A DNA stretch of 64,000 bases from Salvia splendens (taxonomy: Eukaryota; Streptophyta; Magnoliopsida; Lamiales; Lamiaceae): contig NC_056046.1 of the NCBI RefSeq assembly GCF_004379255.2, positions 9,982,001 to 10,046,000 of the forward strand. Direction: 5' to 3'. The number at the start of each line of letters is the position of its first letter. Positions within the stretch are counted from its first letter, which is position 1. This document shows, in pieces, positions 34,119-47,314 of this stretch. Both the position numbers and the translations under genes were made by a program. Under the pieces are notes generated by a model. It did no database searches. It was not told where the DNA came from and saw only the letters and a program-made list of their open reading frames with translations.

Positions 34119-35666
34119 TTAATAAGACCTGTAGTGATCACGAATATTGACATTAGTCCTTTGCCTCTTCACACTCGCCGCCTCATCGGCGTTGGACGAC
34201 CTCTCCATCACTCCCTTAAGCCCGTCATGAATCAAGGCGATGCAACGCTCCTCGTCCACCTCCTCCTCTTCCTCATCCTCATCTCCGGTGATGAACAGCA
34301 CATTCCTCACTCTCCCCCCGAGCGTCGTGATCTCGGCTCGCAACGTCCTCAGCTTCAACGACTTCAGCGTCTTGATCAGCTCCGGCAGCAAATCCGATCG
34401 ATCCTCGCAGCAGATCGAAGCTCTGATCACCCATTTTCCGTCTTCTTCGTTCGCATTATCCACCGTCAATTCGTCCATCTCCGTCGGAACAGGATTCGTC
34501 TCCGCTATCACACATGTCTGCCGCTTCAGCTCCTTCACGTGCTGAATCACCTCCGCCAGCAATGAGGCTTTATCCGTCTGCAACAATTCAGATCGAATTT
34601 GATTGAAATTGGAACATTTTTGTGGCTATGAGTGTTTAGGGTTTTGATTTGGGGGAACTGGAAATCTTTAGGTTTAGTTATAGAGTAAAGTTTTTTGGGT
34701 AGGCGTGGAGGTGATAGTGTCGGAAAATGAGGCTAATTCTGACAATATTGCTTCTTTGTCTCTCTTTTTTGATTCTCCTACAATCTCCCTACTTGGTTTT
34801 ATTTTACTGCAAATTCGGCAAGAATTTTCCATGGAAGCTTTTCGCAGCTCCACGGTTTCACTTTTTCTTACAGTCGGCCGATATTAACGCTACCCATTTC
34901 CCTTTTCCGCACCATTTTTTCCTTTCCTCGATATCGCCACTCCCATTCACATTCCCATTTAAATTGGATCAATCTTAACATTAAATATTAAGCTATAAGA
35001 TTAAAACCCCATTTTGGTGCAATAGTAAAATTATTTAATACTACTAATAAAATATTTAGGAAAAATGATGTGGTATAGTCGTTAACACCTTAGTATGATC
35101 AAATCCCATATTGTAAATTATTGAACATGTTCTATTACTATTGCAACAATTCATATAATATGTTGAAAACAAAAAGGAGGTGTGTTTTTAAGCACTTATG
35201 CAAAACAAGATGAAACTTATTACAAAAATAAAAGTGAATAGTAATTGGGGGAGCTTACTTTGGTTGTGTTAGGGAGCAAGCTTCTTAGCTTAGCAAGATG
35301 ATTGTTGATTCTCTCCCTCCGCCGCCTCTCCGCCTCGCTGTGGCTCTTGGACGCCGCCAGCGCCTTGGCGTCCATGATTTCCTGCGCGGAGAGCTTCTGC
35401 AGCTCCGCGTGCAGCCCAAAGGGCGCGCCCGAGTGCCCCAGCAGCTGCGGCTCGTATCCCGACTTGAACATGCCGCCGTAGGCCACCTGCCCCGCGCCCG
35501 AGAGCAGGAACGGGTCGTGCTCCCGGGTAGCGAAATTAACCGGGTTGAAGGTGTGAACCGGCGGCAGCGCCCACGGCAGGATTTGTGACACGTCAGGGAA
35601 AGTTAGAGCCGATCCATCTCCGCCGCACATCCCCATGTATACATCCCCACTGTTTTCTTGCTGCAT
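34119..35666 (-). CDS. bHLH transcription factor, TMO5/bHLH30 type, two exons
   Basis: Exons on the minus strand are 35666-35259 and 34577-34119, joined across a 681-bp GT..AG intron, giving 288 residues. The bHLH domain covers about residues 106-157: SKSHSEAERRRRERINNHLA, KLRSLLPNTTK, then TDKASLLAEVIQHVKELKRQ. The His-Glu-Arg E-box contacts are present (HSEAERRRRER). The intron splits the loop at the position usual for this subfamily. A PVPTEMDELTVD linker and an ACT-like domain (WVIRASICCEDRSDLLPEL, LRTLRAEITTLGGRVRNVLF) follow, and the end is basic (VKRQRTNVNIRDHY). Such proteins pair with LHW-type bHLHs in vascular cell divisions, or with related partners. I cannot tell TMO5 (bHLH32) from T5L1 (bHLH30) by sequence alone. 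Confidence 0.92.
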
Positions 35667-35699
35667 CTCTACAATTTATTTTAAAAAAAAGGTAACAAT

Positions 35700-38600
35700 T
35701 ATCCATGGCAATGCAAGATAGAGAAATTTTAGGGTTTGATTGGTGATGAACATGGTGAAAAAGGGGAAATATCTTTGGTGGAATGAAACAGAAAAAAGGG
35801 AGTGAAAGATAGTACAAGTACCTTTGTTTATGACTAAAGGTTGAATTTTTTTTTGGTATTCTTCTTCTTGTTGTTGGACAGGCTTTGAGAGATTAAAGTA
35901 GTGGAGATATTGGTGAATGGTGAAGAGAGTGGAGAGGGGGGAGGCCTTTTTATCCTTGTATCGAATGATAGCTTTTTCCTTTGAATTCTACATGCTTTGT
36001 TTTGGTTTGTAACTTTTTGGTGGTATTTGAGTTTGTTAATTAAATAAAATTAATGTGGTGGGATGGGATGGCCCCTTAACACATCATATACAGTTTGTGA
36101 CAGTACTGTTAGTCTTCTTGCCTTTCCTCTTACGGCACTCTCTTTCCTGCATCATATACGATCCATTTCTGCACCACAAGCACTACATTATTCACTCTCA
36201 CACACTATATGATTATAATGTATATGCATAATATTAATGCATGCTGATTTTAGACAGCAACATAAAAACAGACAGAGATTGTCGAGAAAGAAAGAAAAGT
36301 TTAATTAGTTAGTACTAGTAGTGTGTGATGATAAAAAAGAAAAGGGAGAATAGAATTGAAATAAGGTGAAATGTGAGAATGGTCAAGCTTTCCCACGTTG
36401 TTCCATAATATATATACCCTTTCTGTATAGCTAATTCCACGCCAAACCTTTCTGCTTCTTCAAGGCCCATGTAATCATTGTGTCTTGGAACGCACTCCTT
36501 CCCCACCCCCACCCCTATTCACTCATGACAGAGAAAAATCTCTTTATCTATGTTGCACTAGTCTCCTCGGTTTCAGCTGCTTATATTGCAGACGCACCAG
36601 ATTCCTCAATTTCCCACTCATGCTACTTGTCAAATTCGTTAAAATGATTTGACCGTAATAAGAGAAATTCTGTTTAATTTCAAGTTTGGTAAATGAAAGA
36701 TAGTAAAAAAGAAGTTAGACTAAGTCTAGTACGTACTACTATTTCTCATACAAATGAACTAAACAAAATTATGATTAATCGGTAGTGTTGGTATTTCTCT
36801 CTCTTCTATTTTCTAATTTTAGAAAATGGAGTAACTGTGTGCTATAATGGGAACTTGGAAATACAAATGCAATTATGGAACTGCCGACAAATTGTAATGC
36901 CATTGATTTCTAAGGCACCACTATTTCTGGCATCTATGTTTATATTTTTGTCCTTTTATAAATGGAGTGTTATAATTCAGGAAGTGACTATATAGTGTAC
37001 AAGTATTAGAAAATGAATTGGGAAATGATAATTATGCAATATGATCATGACCAATGAAAATCAAACACTAGGTGCTTCTCCATATGCATTAAGTTGTGAA
37101 ATGTGAGAGAGAAAAGAAAATTGAGAAATTAAAATAGATACAAAAAGTGGCACTAGTAAAACTGAAAAGTTGATTTTTCATGGAAAAGTCCGAGTCAGAG
37201 TATTGTTTTCACACAGGTGATTAAAGTTAAATCAATGATGATTAAGCCTACTCATCTCTAATTCCCTTTTTCTAGCACCATAATGAAAATTCACTGCGCT
37301 TGTCTAACACTACTATTTCTACATTTATTATTTTTTCCAACTACATGTCTCTCTACGCTTCTACTTCTACTACTATTGGTAACATAGTATAAGTATATAG
37401 TTTGTACATAAATCGTAGTAATATACTTATCTTTTATTATCAAAGTTTGAGAACAGTACTGTACTAAATTCACACTTGATTACTAATACTATACTTATAA
37501 AAAAAAGCGATGCTACGCTTTCATAAAATTTAAAGTCTAGCGGGGAGATGCTTGAAGAAATAATAGTTATTTAAATAACATAATTTAGTTAGAAATTAAA
37601 ATTTTAATAAAAATTTTCAATTTTTTCGTAATTGTCCTATGCATAACATAAATTCATTTGGTAATGCTTAAAACAAATACTAGTATATTTTATTAAAAAA
37701 TATATCTTTTTATTTTTCATATTTTATGAAAAATGTTGTTTTGAACAACACCAATGATATCCTTTTGTAGATTGATGATGCAACTGACAAAAAAAAATTA
37801 AATTGATAATTTAATACTAGCATTCTTTAAACTTTGAAAAACTAACCAAAATATAATAAAATTTTGTGATTTTAAAATTACGTTATTACTTATTTAAACT
37901 ACATTATATGTACTATAGAAATAGGGGAGTGACATTTACTTGCATTCTTCTCCAATAATGTGTTTTGTGGTACGGAAAATATTGTGCTATATTTAGTGAA
38001 GTCTGAGCATTATAATTTCTAGAAAATTGAGAAGGTACCATGTTCTTCTCACTTTGGACAGCGAAAGCACGATTCACACGCATGGCCACTTTCGGTCCCC
38101 ATTTCTTAGCCTTTTTACTCCCCTTTCTTAACTTTCTTTTTTTATATAATCTATTCTTTCCATTTAATATACTATGTTATTCTTGTATTTTTAATGCTAT
38201 CTCATTTAAATATACGATGATGATGGTTTTTTTCCCTCTTCCACCACTCTATGTCGTCAGCCTCATGTTGTCATGACGTATGTTCCCCCTCCTCCATTTT
38301 AAAATATGATGCTAGCTAATTTATAATTACAGAATCAAGTCCTTCCTCTATTTTTTCGCTTTTTATTTGGATTGAGAAATTAAACAGTTGTCTTGGTAAA
38401 AGAAGCTCTTGACCAATTAAGTTTAAAGATTAAATAACTTCTTCATAAAAACAATTACTATTATCGATTATGCTTGAAAAAATAGAGGGAGTTGCTTCTT
38501 TATTACAATATTAATTAATCCCCCCATGATCCTATAATTAGTAGGGAGTAAATATTTAATTAATTCATATATATGTATCGTATGATAAAAAAAACCTCCA

Positions 38601-41290
38601 ATTGCGTCGTGAAGGATAAACCAATTTTCAAAGTTATGTTTTGAAGAATAAAGACAATAAAGAGCGAATGTGATGAATAAGACAGTTGGTGTTAGTGGAC
38701 CATGAAAAATCTAGCCTATCTTAGTCACAAGGATTATTATAAATGAATAAACTTCTTTATTTTTGGTAAAGTGAAGTAGGGTTTCATCTGTTCCATCCCA
38801 ATCCCAATATAATGAAAATGGAGCTGTCTTTTGTTTAAATATTATTCTTTTATATATTTATATTATTTTCGTAACAAGGAATATTGAATATCAATATTGC
38901 GCTATTTAAATTTGAAAATTCGAGTAAAGTGTGGAATAGAATTAAATTAGCCGTCCTAATCAAGTGTTATTCACTTTGATTTTCCCTAAAGTCAGAGGAT
39001 GAAGACACGTCATTCAAAAATTTGAAAGAAAAATTATGTCGTCAACGTAAAAAGTGAGTTTTGACCTAATGTAAATATACATGTAAACTGTAATGATTTC
39101 TCTACTTGCTCTATAATTATCTCATTTCATGCAAAGCCGAATTTTCTCGACTATGCTTGATCGACGGGTGATTAATTTACATCTAGTTTATTTAAAATAT
39201 TACGATCTAGAAACTTATTTTAATGTAGCCGGTAATCTTTATTACAGCATATATTGATATTGACATTGAGATTCTAGAAAGAGGAGAAAATTGATTAAAT
39301 ATTAAGAAGATGTGTTGCTTATTTACAGCGAATGAATTATCATCTAAAATCAATGAAGTAATTGTTAAATTGGTTTTTAAGCTTTATTCACCAATCAAAA
39401 TGAAATGTTAGTCTTGTTAAAAAAAGTGAGGAGCAACTTGGACTTCGATTTTCGATTTCAAATCTGATCTGTAAAATTTGTGTAGCCCAAACTTGCTTTA
39501 GGGGACCCCAACAATAATGGGCCTGGCTCAATAGATGATATAACAAAAAAAATTGATGTGACAATTTGTATAAAGAGTTTTTTGCGACAACTGAAACTAT
39601 GTTGGTACAAAACCATACCACTACGTATCTCAACTATTGGAAATATTGGTTCAAACATATAAGTGTACAGCTTCATATTGGAATCACAATTAATGATTAA
39701 CATGCAATAAATATTCAATATGATTGATAAATATAAAATGGAAGCATACTTGAATTAATTACATTGATTGATAATTATGAAGTGAGGAAATTGTCCTGTA
39801 AGTGTTTTAACACTTGAAAATCTTTGTTTTTTTTTCTACATCTTGTTAAAGAAATGAGAATTCATTAACATATTTATAATTATACGTTATACTTATCATA
39901 CCCTATATTTAGTGATCATGTCTCTAACTTATTTTTCACTTATAACCAAATTATAATTATAACAATGGCATATGCACAATAGTCCTCACACTTGTATAGA
40001 TGATTGTTTGGACTTATTTTTTGATTTATAGTAGAATGCTACTACAATATAAGATAAACTAAAATAAAATCTGTCTATGTTTAAATTAGTTATAGAGGTG
40101 GATATGAGAAATAATGTAATCTTGTCATTATAATTAGGACACACCAAGAGATACATGAAAATACGTTATAATGTTACTGTTTCAACAAAAAATCAACAAC
40201 CAAGTAAATATAAAAACTGAAATACTGACAAAATTAATCTCCTATGACTGTTTCAACAAAATTGACAAAATTATAATATTATCGTAGGATATGCATTATC
40301 TCGTGATCAAACCTGATAATATAAGTTCCCACAGCTGCCCATAAACAGGAGTAGCAATTTTTCAGATATATGTAGCAGAGGTAACATTTTTTGGCCTATT
40401 TGATTGGCTTGAAATAGTTACAAATTTACACTTAAACTATTTGTAATTATAATTCTAAATTGTACTATTTGATGGGAATCGAATGTTTATATTTAGAAAA
40501 AGTTAATTATAAAGTCATTAATTTCGAGCAAGTAAAATGAAATTACTATTAATATCAGTGTTAATTGATATATCTAATTAGTTAATTTTTATAGACGGAA
40601 GCATTTGGAAAATACATATCTTGCTTTTACCATGACTGCAATCATATTAGAAAAATGGCAATATTTTGGATTTAAAATCCAGAATTTTTCGGCATTTGAA
40701 TTTGACCTAACTTATTCAAACATGGCATCAGATTTTTTTGTACGTTATTTAAAAAGGAGCATCTTTTGCATTAAAGTTGTGAATAATGGAAACGATGGGG
40801 ACAAAAGCATATTAATAATGATTTTTGCCTCTTTGTGCAGCCCTTTTTTTTCTCTTTGTATTGTCCATTTTTCTTTTGTTTTCTAGTCATATCCCTTTAC
40901 TTAATTTGTTTTTATCATATTTTTTATTTCAGATTTAAGTTTGGCTAAACAAGATAGCCTTAGATAAATATCAAAGGACATAGTACGTTTATGGAAACTA
41001 GCGTGTGCTGTCTATTGATTTCTACATAACTGAGTCTATTTACAAATTACTAACAGTCTTTATTAGTATTTTTATTTTTCATTTTTATTCTCTCTTTTTC
41101 TTTACTTAACTTATTAAAAACAAATTTCTTTAAATCTCTTATCTATAAGAAACAAATTTCTTACATCTCTTTCACAAACCATGTGAAAGAAGCTAATCAT
41201 TATGATATACTCATATTTTTTATGCACATCAATTAATGTTTTTCAAATTATTTATTTTTATTTTGATCTCATAAATTAGATTTTTTGTGT
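35700..41290. other. intergenic, no gene seen
   Basis: The first few hundred bases should hold the bHLH promoter and 5' UTR. The rest is AT-rich with short frames lacking recognisable domains (for example 38040-38276 and 40605-40886 on the plus strand). No repeat with clear ends could be supported. Confidence 0.4.
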
Positions 41291-41642
41291 GCAAATAGTG
41301 ACGCATTGCAGCGCCCCGTCTCGTCCCCAGCCCGCCGAGCGTTCTGTCCCGCCGAGATGGATGGCGAGACGTCTCGCCACGCGACGTGACGCGCTCCAGC
41401 GCCATGTGTGACGCCCACACGCCGGCCAGCGAGTGGGTTTTTAAATCATTTTTTTAAAAATTTGAATTAAAAAATTAGAAAAATGAAAAACGGTAATATT
41501 ACCGTTAATATTACTGTTTATTTTTTATTTTTTACTCTATAAATACTCCTAATTCATCCTCATTTCACACACAAATACACATCTATTATTCCCAAATCAT
41601 CTCCATTTCCTCTCCAATTTTCATCTAACCTCTCATCACAAA

Positions 41643-42798
41643 ATGTCCGGCGACGGAAACTCTAGCGGTGGCGGCTCCGGCGGGTTCGACATCAACGCGT
41701 TCGGCGACTGGGGGGCATGTACAATGTCCTGGGTGGTGGTTCTGGTTCGTCGACGCCGGGCACCCAGGGTTTGTCGACGCCGGGGGGTACCAACCACCCC
41801 ATTTTGATGTGGATGCATACGCCCGTCCCTCCACCCCGAGGTATTCGCAGGGATTATCCCAGATTCATGAGGATTATTCCGTTGAACCCACTCCGGAAAA
41901 AAGCCCAGACGGTGGAGGAGGCCGAGGTGGTGGAAGCTCCAGGGCGGAGGCAAAGGCGGACGAGGAGGAGGATGAGGATCTAAGCCGACATCCGTACAGC
42001 CCCAAAGAAAACGCTGGCGGTGTACAACACCTGGATTAGTGTCTCGTACGATCCCATCGTCGGGAATCAACAATCCCGGAAGTGCATCTGGGAAAAGGTC
42101 ACCGAGGCCTACCACGAGATTAAGCCGAAGGGGTCCCGCCGCCACACATATAAGATACCCCGCGCTCACTTTGACCGAGTCGACAGAGAGGTCAAAAAAT
42201 TATGCGTCATCTACAAGAGTGAAGCGGCTCATTACCAAAGCGGAGCCACGGGAGCCGACATTCTGAGGTCGGCTTTGTGAGTCTACTTCGACGACACCGC
42301 CAAACAATTCAAACATGTCGATGTTTGGGAGGTCGTCAAAGACAAGGAAAGGTGGGCCGACGGTGTCCGGTCCAGCTCGGGCTCGACCTCGAAGCGCACG
42401 AAGCACACGGCGGGTGGCCAATACTCGTCTAGTGCGACAGTTCGGGCAGCGCCGCACAAGAGTTTGCCTCGCAGGAGGTTGAGTACACGGCAGACGATGC
42501 TGGGGGGTCCTCCCGTGGGCGCTGTCGGCCGCAAGGGAGAAATGCGGCGAAGGCGGCTAGAGGGAGGAGGGGCCCAGCCGAATCAAGCCAGGAGGGCTCG
42601 GGCTCAGGAGCGCTCTCGAACTCCCTAATGTCCATGTACATGACCGCCACAATGGCGGACACTTCCCGCATGACGCCTCCCCAATACCAAGTCTATCTTG
42701 CCGAAATTGAGTTTATGGCAAGACAACTTTGTATTCCGCCTCCAGGTGGCTTCAGTGCACCTCCACCGCCTTCGGGGGATGATTCTCCGGCGGAGTAA
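41643..42798 (+). pseudogene. PIF/Harbinger ORF1 (Myb/SANT-like) protein, broken
   Basis: Plant PIF/Harbinger elements carry a second gene for a Myb/SANT-like DNA-binding helper, often annotated as glutathione S-transferase T3-like or NAM-associated. Pieces in several frames match that layout. From the ATG at 41643 there is a Gly/Ser-rich start (MSGDGNSSGGGSGGFD), then in another frame DEDLSRHPYSPKE. A further shift gives the trihelix part YNTWISVSYDPIVGNQQSRK, CIWEKVTEAYHEIKPKGSRR and VDREVKKLCVIYKSEAAHYQ, ended by TGA at about 42278-42280. VYFDDTAKQFKHVDVWEVVK and RWADGVRSSSGSTSKRTKHT follow, then a C-terminal ADTSRMTPPQYQVYLAEIEF before the stop at 42796-42798. No transposase lies beside it. 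Related GC-rich and AT-rich flanks (41297-41430 and 43000-43150) probably belong to the same element. Confidence 0.75.
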
Positions 42799-42999
42799 TT
42801 TTTTTTTATTTTCTATAGAATTGTATTTTAAATTATGTAATTTTTATTTTTTTAGGATTTTAATTATGTATTTTTTTATTTTTTTGAATTTGAAGTTGTA
42901 TTTTTATTTTATGTTGTAATTGTATTTTATTTAATGAAGTGTGTTTTTATTAATTGAATTTGGTTGGAAATAAAAATAAAAAATGAAATTGAATGAATA

Positions 43000-43150
43000 G
43001 TAATTTAAGAGACGGTTAATGGACGGATAAGAGATAAAAGGTTATAGGTTCCGTCCCTTAGTTAAGAGATGAAATAAAAAAATATAGTGGAATCCATGAA
43101 TAGTAATTTAAGGGATTGTTAAGAGACGGATAAGAAACAGTTTTGCATAT
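43000..43150. repeat. direct repeats in the tail of the Harbinger relic
   Basis: ATGAATAGTAATTTAAG occurs near 42994 and 43096, each followed by GA/GG and an AGAGACGGATAAGA-like segment. This is probably subterminal sequence of the element that carries the broken ORF1. Confidence 0.45.
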
Positions 43151-43443
43151 TGCTTAAATTTTGTGAAAGATTTATTAAAAAGCGAATTAGGAGTGAGTTT
43201 CAATAAAATCCAGAACAAACCCCAAATTTGAATAATCACATATCAAGACACAGTAGTATTCGAGACAGCTTTTTCATCTGCACATTGCCTGTTTTTTATG
43301 TCACACATAAAAACACACCACAAAATTTAAATAAATGAAACACCTCACCTGTCACCTGCCCCAAATCTAATCAGATTTCCCTTTTTTCCAAATCATCATC
43401 TAAAATAAATTAAACCACACTAAAACATTACCCGATCGCAACT

Positions 43444-44790
43444 TCACGGCGGCGCAGAACAGCCGCGCCGCGTGAAGCCGAGCCGCGATCGATCCTTGTC
43501 GAATTCGAAGGTGTAACCTTGCTGCATCAAGTTCCCGATCACCGCGAACCCCGAGTCCGTCGTCACCGGCTGCAAACCCAGGCACTTCACGTCCTCCGCC
43601 GCGTCGAGGAAGTAGTTCCGTGGCGGAGGCTTGAAAACCGCGCCGCCGCCTAGTTTGAAACTCAGCTGCGGCAGACTCGCCCTCGGCACACCCGACGACA
43701 CGTTCAGGCACAAATCGAACCCCGGCACCGGATTAGCCGACTCCGGCAGCTTCACCAGCCGCTCGAACACGGCTAGGATCGTGCGATACGCCGGCTCCGG
43801 TAGAAAAGTTAAGGTGGTGCCGGAATCGACGACGGTTCCTCCGTTTCCGTACTCATCGATTGCCCAAATTGAGGGGGTAATTCGTAATTTCACATCGTCA
43901 ATTGATACGCTTTCGATCTTAATGTAGTAGAATGTTGGTGCGAGAGGATTGACTAGCAATGGAGCGTAGCTCAATTTGGATTTTCCGGCGCCGATGAGGA
44001 GGTAGCTCGTCGGCGGCGGGGAGAGTGTGTAATCCATTAAACAGTAGGAAAATTTGTGCCCGAAATCTCGACCCAATTGTGAGGTAAACGAGATCGGGCC
44101 GCGGCCCAGGCCCAAAACACCATCACCCCCATTGAAACTTGGGCCGGAGAGGCTAGGGCCCGAGTTCCAAAACCCGCATCCGAAGTTGAAATGCTGGAAC
44201 TTCAATATTTTACCGGCGGTGGCGTTGAACGACGTCGTTTCAGTCGAGAAGAATCCGGTGGTGACTGAGCCGTCGGCGTAGGAATACTGGTAACGACACG
44301 TGCTGTGGAGGCGCGTGCGGTTGCAGTGCGGGGAGTTTTTGGGGTGGGGGACGAGGTTACAGGCCGGATTGTAGCAGTGGTGGGGACAAAAGGTGGCAGA
44401 GCGGCGGGGGCGGAAGGGGGCGGAGTTGGGGGAGCAATGGCGGCGGCAGGCGGAGCAGGAGACCCAGGTGAGGTCGCTGCCAGTGTCGGCGATGAGGAGA
44501 AGGGGCTGCGGAGGGGTGCCGAGGTGGAGGGAGACGAGATACTGGCCGGAGCCGAAGGAGGCGGCGGAGGTGACGGGGAGGCGGGGGCGGGGGTGTTTGC
44601 GGGAGGCGGAGAAGAGGAAGGAGAGGCGGTGGTTGTCGGCGGAGAGGGCGTCGGAGGGGGTGGGAGGGTAAGGGTTGAGGTGGAGAAGGGGGAGCTTGAG
44701 GTGGTGGGAGGCGGCGGAGGAGAGGAAGAGGAGGAGGAGGAGGAGTAAGAAAGTGAGGAGAGACAAAGGGGATGAAATGAAAGGAGCCAT
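43444..44790 (-). CDS. secreted pepsin-like aspartic protease (A1 family), single exon
   Basis: 448 residues from the ATG at 44790, which has a good context and directly precedes a signal peptide (MAPFISSPLSLLTFLLLLLL and following LFLSSAAS). An upstream in-frame extension to 44853 lacks an ATG and was not used. The first catalytic motif is DTGSDLTW (Asp102) and the second is VDSGTTLTF (Asp322). The Cys-rich stretch after the first site (SCSACRRHC, CPHHC, CNPAC-like), the flap-region YADGSVTTGFFSTET and the FGCGFWN motif fit the atypical CDR1/nepenthesin-type plant proteases. The protein is probably secreted to the apoplast. The gene is GC-rich and intronless. In Arabidopsis a protease of this family (At3g25700, from memory) lies next to TMO5, as one does here. 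Confidence 0.92.
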   Translation of the reverse strand: MAPFISSPLSLLTFLLLLLLLFLSSAASHHLKLPLLHLNPYPPTPSDALSADNHRLSFLFSASRKHPRPRLPVTSAASFGSGQYLVSLHLGTPPQPLLLIADTGSDLTWVSCSACRRHCSPNSAPFRPRRSATFCPHHCYNPACNLVPHPKNSPHCNRTRLHSTCRYQYSYADGSVTTGFFSTETTSFNATAGKILKFQHFNFGCGFWNSGPSLSGPSFNGGDGVLGLGRGPISFTSQLGRDFGHKFSYCLMDYTLSPPPTSYLLIGAGKSKLSYAPLLVNPLAPTFYYIKIESVSIDDVKLRITPSIWAIDEYGNGGTVVDSGTTLTFLPEPAYRTILAVFERLVKLPESANPVPGFDLCLNVSSGVPRASLPQLSFKLGGGAVFKPPPRNYFLDAAEDVKCLGLQPVTTDSGFAVIGNLMQQGYTFEFDKDRSRLGFTRRGCSAPP

Positions 44791-44929
44791 TAAGATTAGT
44801 TGGATGGGGAAGAAGCGCGTTTTGCAATATAGCTGTAACGTTGCGTTGCCCACTCCCCACTATTTAAGACTCACACATGTGCTACTTACTATTCGTCGGA
44901 ATCCTAATTACTATTCGTCGGAATCCTAA

Positions 44930-45245
44930 TTATTGTTTTATTTGTCTAGTTTGGAATTCAATTTGATCCTATGATTTATTACTGATTTATATCAACTTTG
45001 AGTGACCAAGTAATTGGTTACTTACAGACTGAGTTGTTTATACAACATGAATTTACATGTGTTCGTGGGACATGGAATGTTTTTAGTGTTACCTCCATGG
45101 CTCCATCCAATTTCTTCACATAATTCTCATAAATTTATGGATCCCGACGGATTCAGGGGAAGGGCGAGCTCGCGTAGGTGCTGCAACGGTACATTGCAAA
45201 TAGGGCAATCGTATTGTCGATGCCACTTCTACTGATCACGTACAG
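44930..45245. other. intergenic; duplicated motif in the protease promoter
   Basis: ACTATTCGTCGGAATCCTAA is present twice in tandem at about 44888 and 44910, upstream of the protease. Beyond that I see no gene. The end of this stretch may already belong to the transposase relic that follows. Confidence 0.4.
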
Positions 45246-45294
45246 TACATGCACCGAGAGAGAAATTTTTTCTTTGGTACTGTGTGTAGAATGA

Positions 45295-45645
45295 TATTCG
45301 TGTGCATAATTGACTCGTTAGCGGCACATATTGTATATTTCCAACAACACCCAGATGCAACCAATTACAACGACTTCCTGATGCTAAAGAAGTGCACTAC
45401 TACAATACAACATCTCGTATATAGTGGCGCTGAAGATCTATTCAACGAGTGCTTGCATATCCCTGACACAAGGGTGGGAGTGCCTCAAATATTTTTCGAG
45501 GATCATTGAAGCATTCTACGACACATATTTTAGAAAGCTGATAGCGCAAAACATTCAATGATTGATGCATATGCACGAGAAGGGTCACCGCTTTCCTAAA
45601 ATGCTGAGCATCATTGACTATATACGCAATTTTGCTACTATATCA
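45295..45645 (+). pseudogene. PIF/Harbinger transposase fragment
   Basis: The frame reads IVYFQQHPDATNYNDFLMLK, then KCTTTIQHLVYSGAEDLFNE and CLHIPDTRVGVPQIFFED before a stop. This matches, degenerately, the N-terminal helical part of the transposase at 16770-17552 (there QQKCTAAIRQLAYAGPAGMF and EYLQMGETTG). Further pieces follow in other frames (AFYDTYFRKLIAQNIQ, MHEKGHRFPKMLSIIDYI, where the first catalytic Asp would fall), with stops between. It is a different and much older copy than the one at 16 kb. Confidence 0.7.
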
Positions 45646-45649
45646 TTTT

Positions 45650-47314
45650 GAGTTTGGGTTCATGAAGCATACCAAACACAATTATATTGAGGTAGAAAAC
45701 TCTTCTTTGGGTGGCCTACCTTAATTATTGAATAAAGGACACCAATACATGTGACCCTAAAACTCAAATCTTCTGGTAGCTAGGTCCCCGAATGTTTTAC
45801 TAATCAACCTTTCTATATATTCTTTGTTTGAAAAACGAATTTGTGTGAGCTTTCAAAATTACCATCTCTTTAATTACATCTAAATTAAAAATCTCACTGA
45901 GCTCATGTCTCCGATCCAAATAAAGTAGGAACTTTTTAATTTTAGAAACTCTATTTTCTCTATTAAAGTGAGACTCATTCTTTAATAACAATATTTAATT
46001 ATTTCTTTTTATCTCTCTCTTACTTTTTACCAATTATCCATTAAAACTGTGTCGAACCAGTCATGGGCTGACCCATGTAGAAATAGGGTAGGGCTAAAGC
46101 CCTTAATAAAAATATTTTTTAAACTATTTTCTTTTATAAATTTTTTAAATTTATTCAAATTTAATGTAAATTATTATATAAAATCCCTTATAAATGATCT
46201 AAAACACCAAAAATATAACTTTAGAACAAAATTTAGAAATCACAGCCCCCAATCATATTTTTTTCTGCGTCCGCCCCTGAAACCAATTGTTCATATTTTT
46301 AAGGGACAGATGGAGTATGTAGTTTTCACACTGTCCATATTTCTATTGATAAAAATCTATATAACATAATATCATTACTCATTGGGGATGTTCGGTTGGC
46401 AAGATTAAATATCACGATTAAATATGTATCATGTTTGGTTCATAAGATTGAACCATTCAACTTAATCCTAAATGGATAGTCTTATGATAATTAGTCATAG
46501 CCTCCTCCCTCCAACTAAAATAATCTCACAACTTAATCCTAGATGGATAGTCCCATGATATTAGTCATGACAACCGAACCCCACCATTAAAGATAAGTAC
46601 GTAAATACTGTGGCAAGTGAGATGGGGACAATATCAATAGATTCAGTAGGAAGGACTTTAATTTGTCTGTAATTAAGAATGTTAGAGCATCATTTTCCAT
46701 CATTAATGGCAAGGTCTTTAATTCTTCACGAAACAAATTAAGCTTCTAAATTTAGATGAAGAATTTAATGAAGGAGCAAGTACTTTCATGAATTGTACGC
46801 GGCTGTCACAGCGATAACTTTTGCTTCTAATTCAGATAACAAATTAAGCTTCTAAATTTCGATGAAGAATTAAACAATGTCATGAGTACATTTCTTTCCC
46901 AAAAAAATATATGTATTCATAAAATTTGTAACTATTCTAAAACTTTCTGTCAAATTTGCAACTACTTAAAGAAATAGCGATTTTATTGCATTACTTTTTT
47001 CTATCGTAATCTGGAAAATTTAGGAATGTTAATAACGCGTCTATTGAAAAGTTTGTCTTATTTGTAACTATCTATTGAAAAGTTTGTCATAATTTGCAAC
47101 TATAATAAACTATTATTTCTTCAATCAATCCTAAAGATTACCGTTATTAAAAATTTAAATTTATTTTAAGAAATATAAAGAAAAGTTGGTGAAATTAGTT
47201 AATAGAATATGATTCTTATTTTTATACGTATAATACCAGTGTTATAATAAGATGTGAATAGTTTATTAAAGTGGTATAAATGAAATGAAATATTTTATGA
47301 TGGCTTTGTAAATT
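45650..47314. other. intergenic, no gene seen
   Basis: AT-rich DNA. The segment CTTAATCCTA.ATGGATAGTC occurs twice (near 46460 and 46531), suggesting a small foldback element. No gene is supported. Confidence 0.35.

Noticed and set aside
38040..38276. Hydrophobic 78-codon frame
   Set aside because: AT-rich DNA gives Phe/Leu/Ile-rich frames by chance; no domain or promoter was seen.
44305..44748. Long Gly/Glu-rich frame on the plus strand
   Set aside because: It is the antisense of the aspartic protease N-terminus; GC-rich DNA lacks stops by chance. The sense frame has a signal peptide and catalytic motifs.
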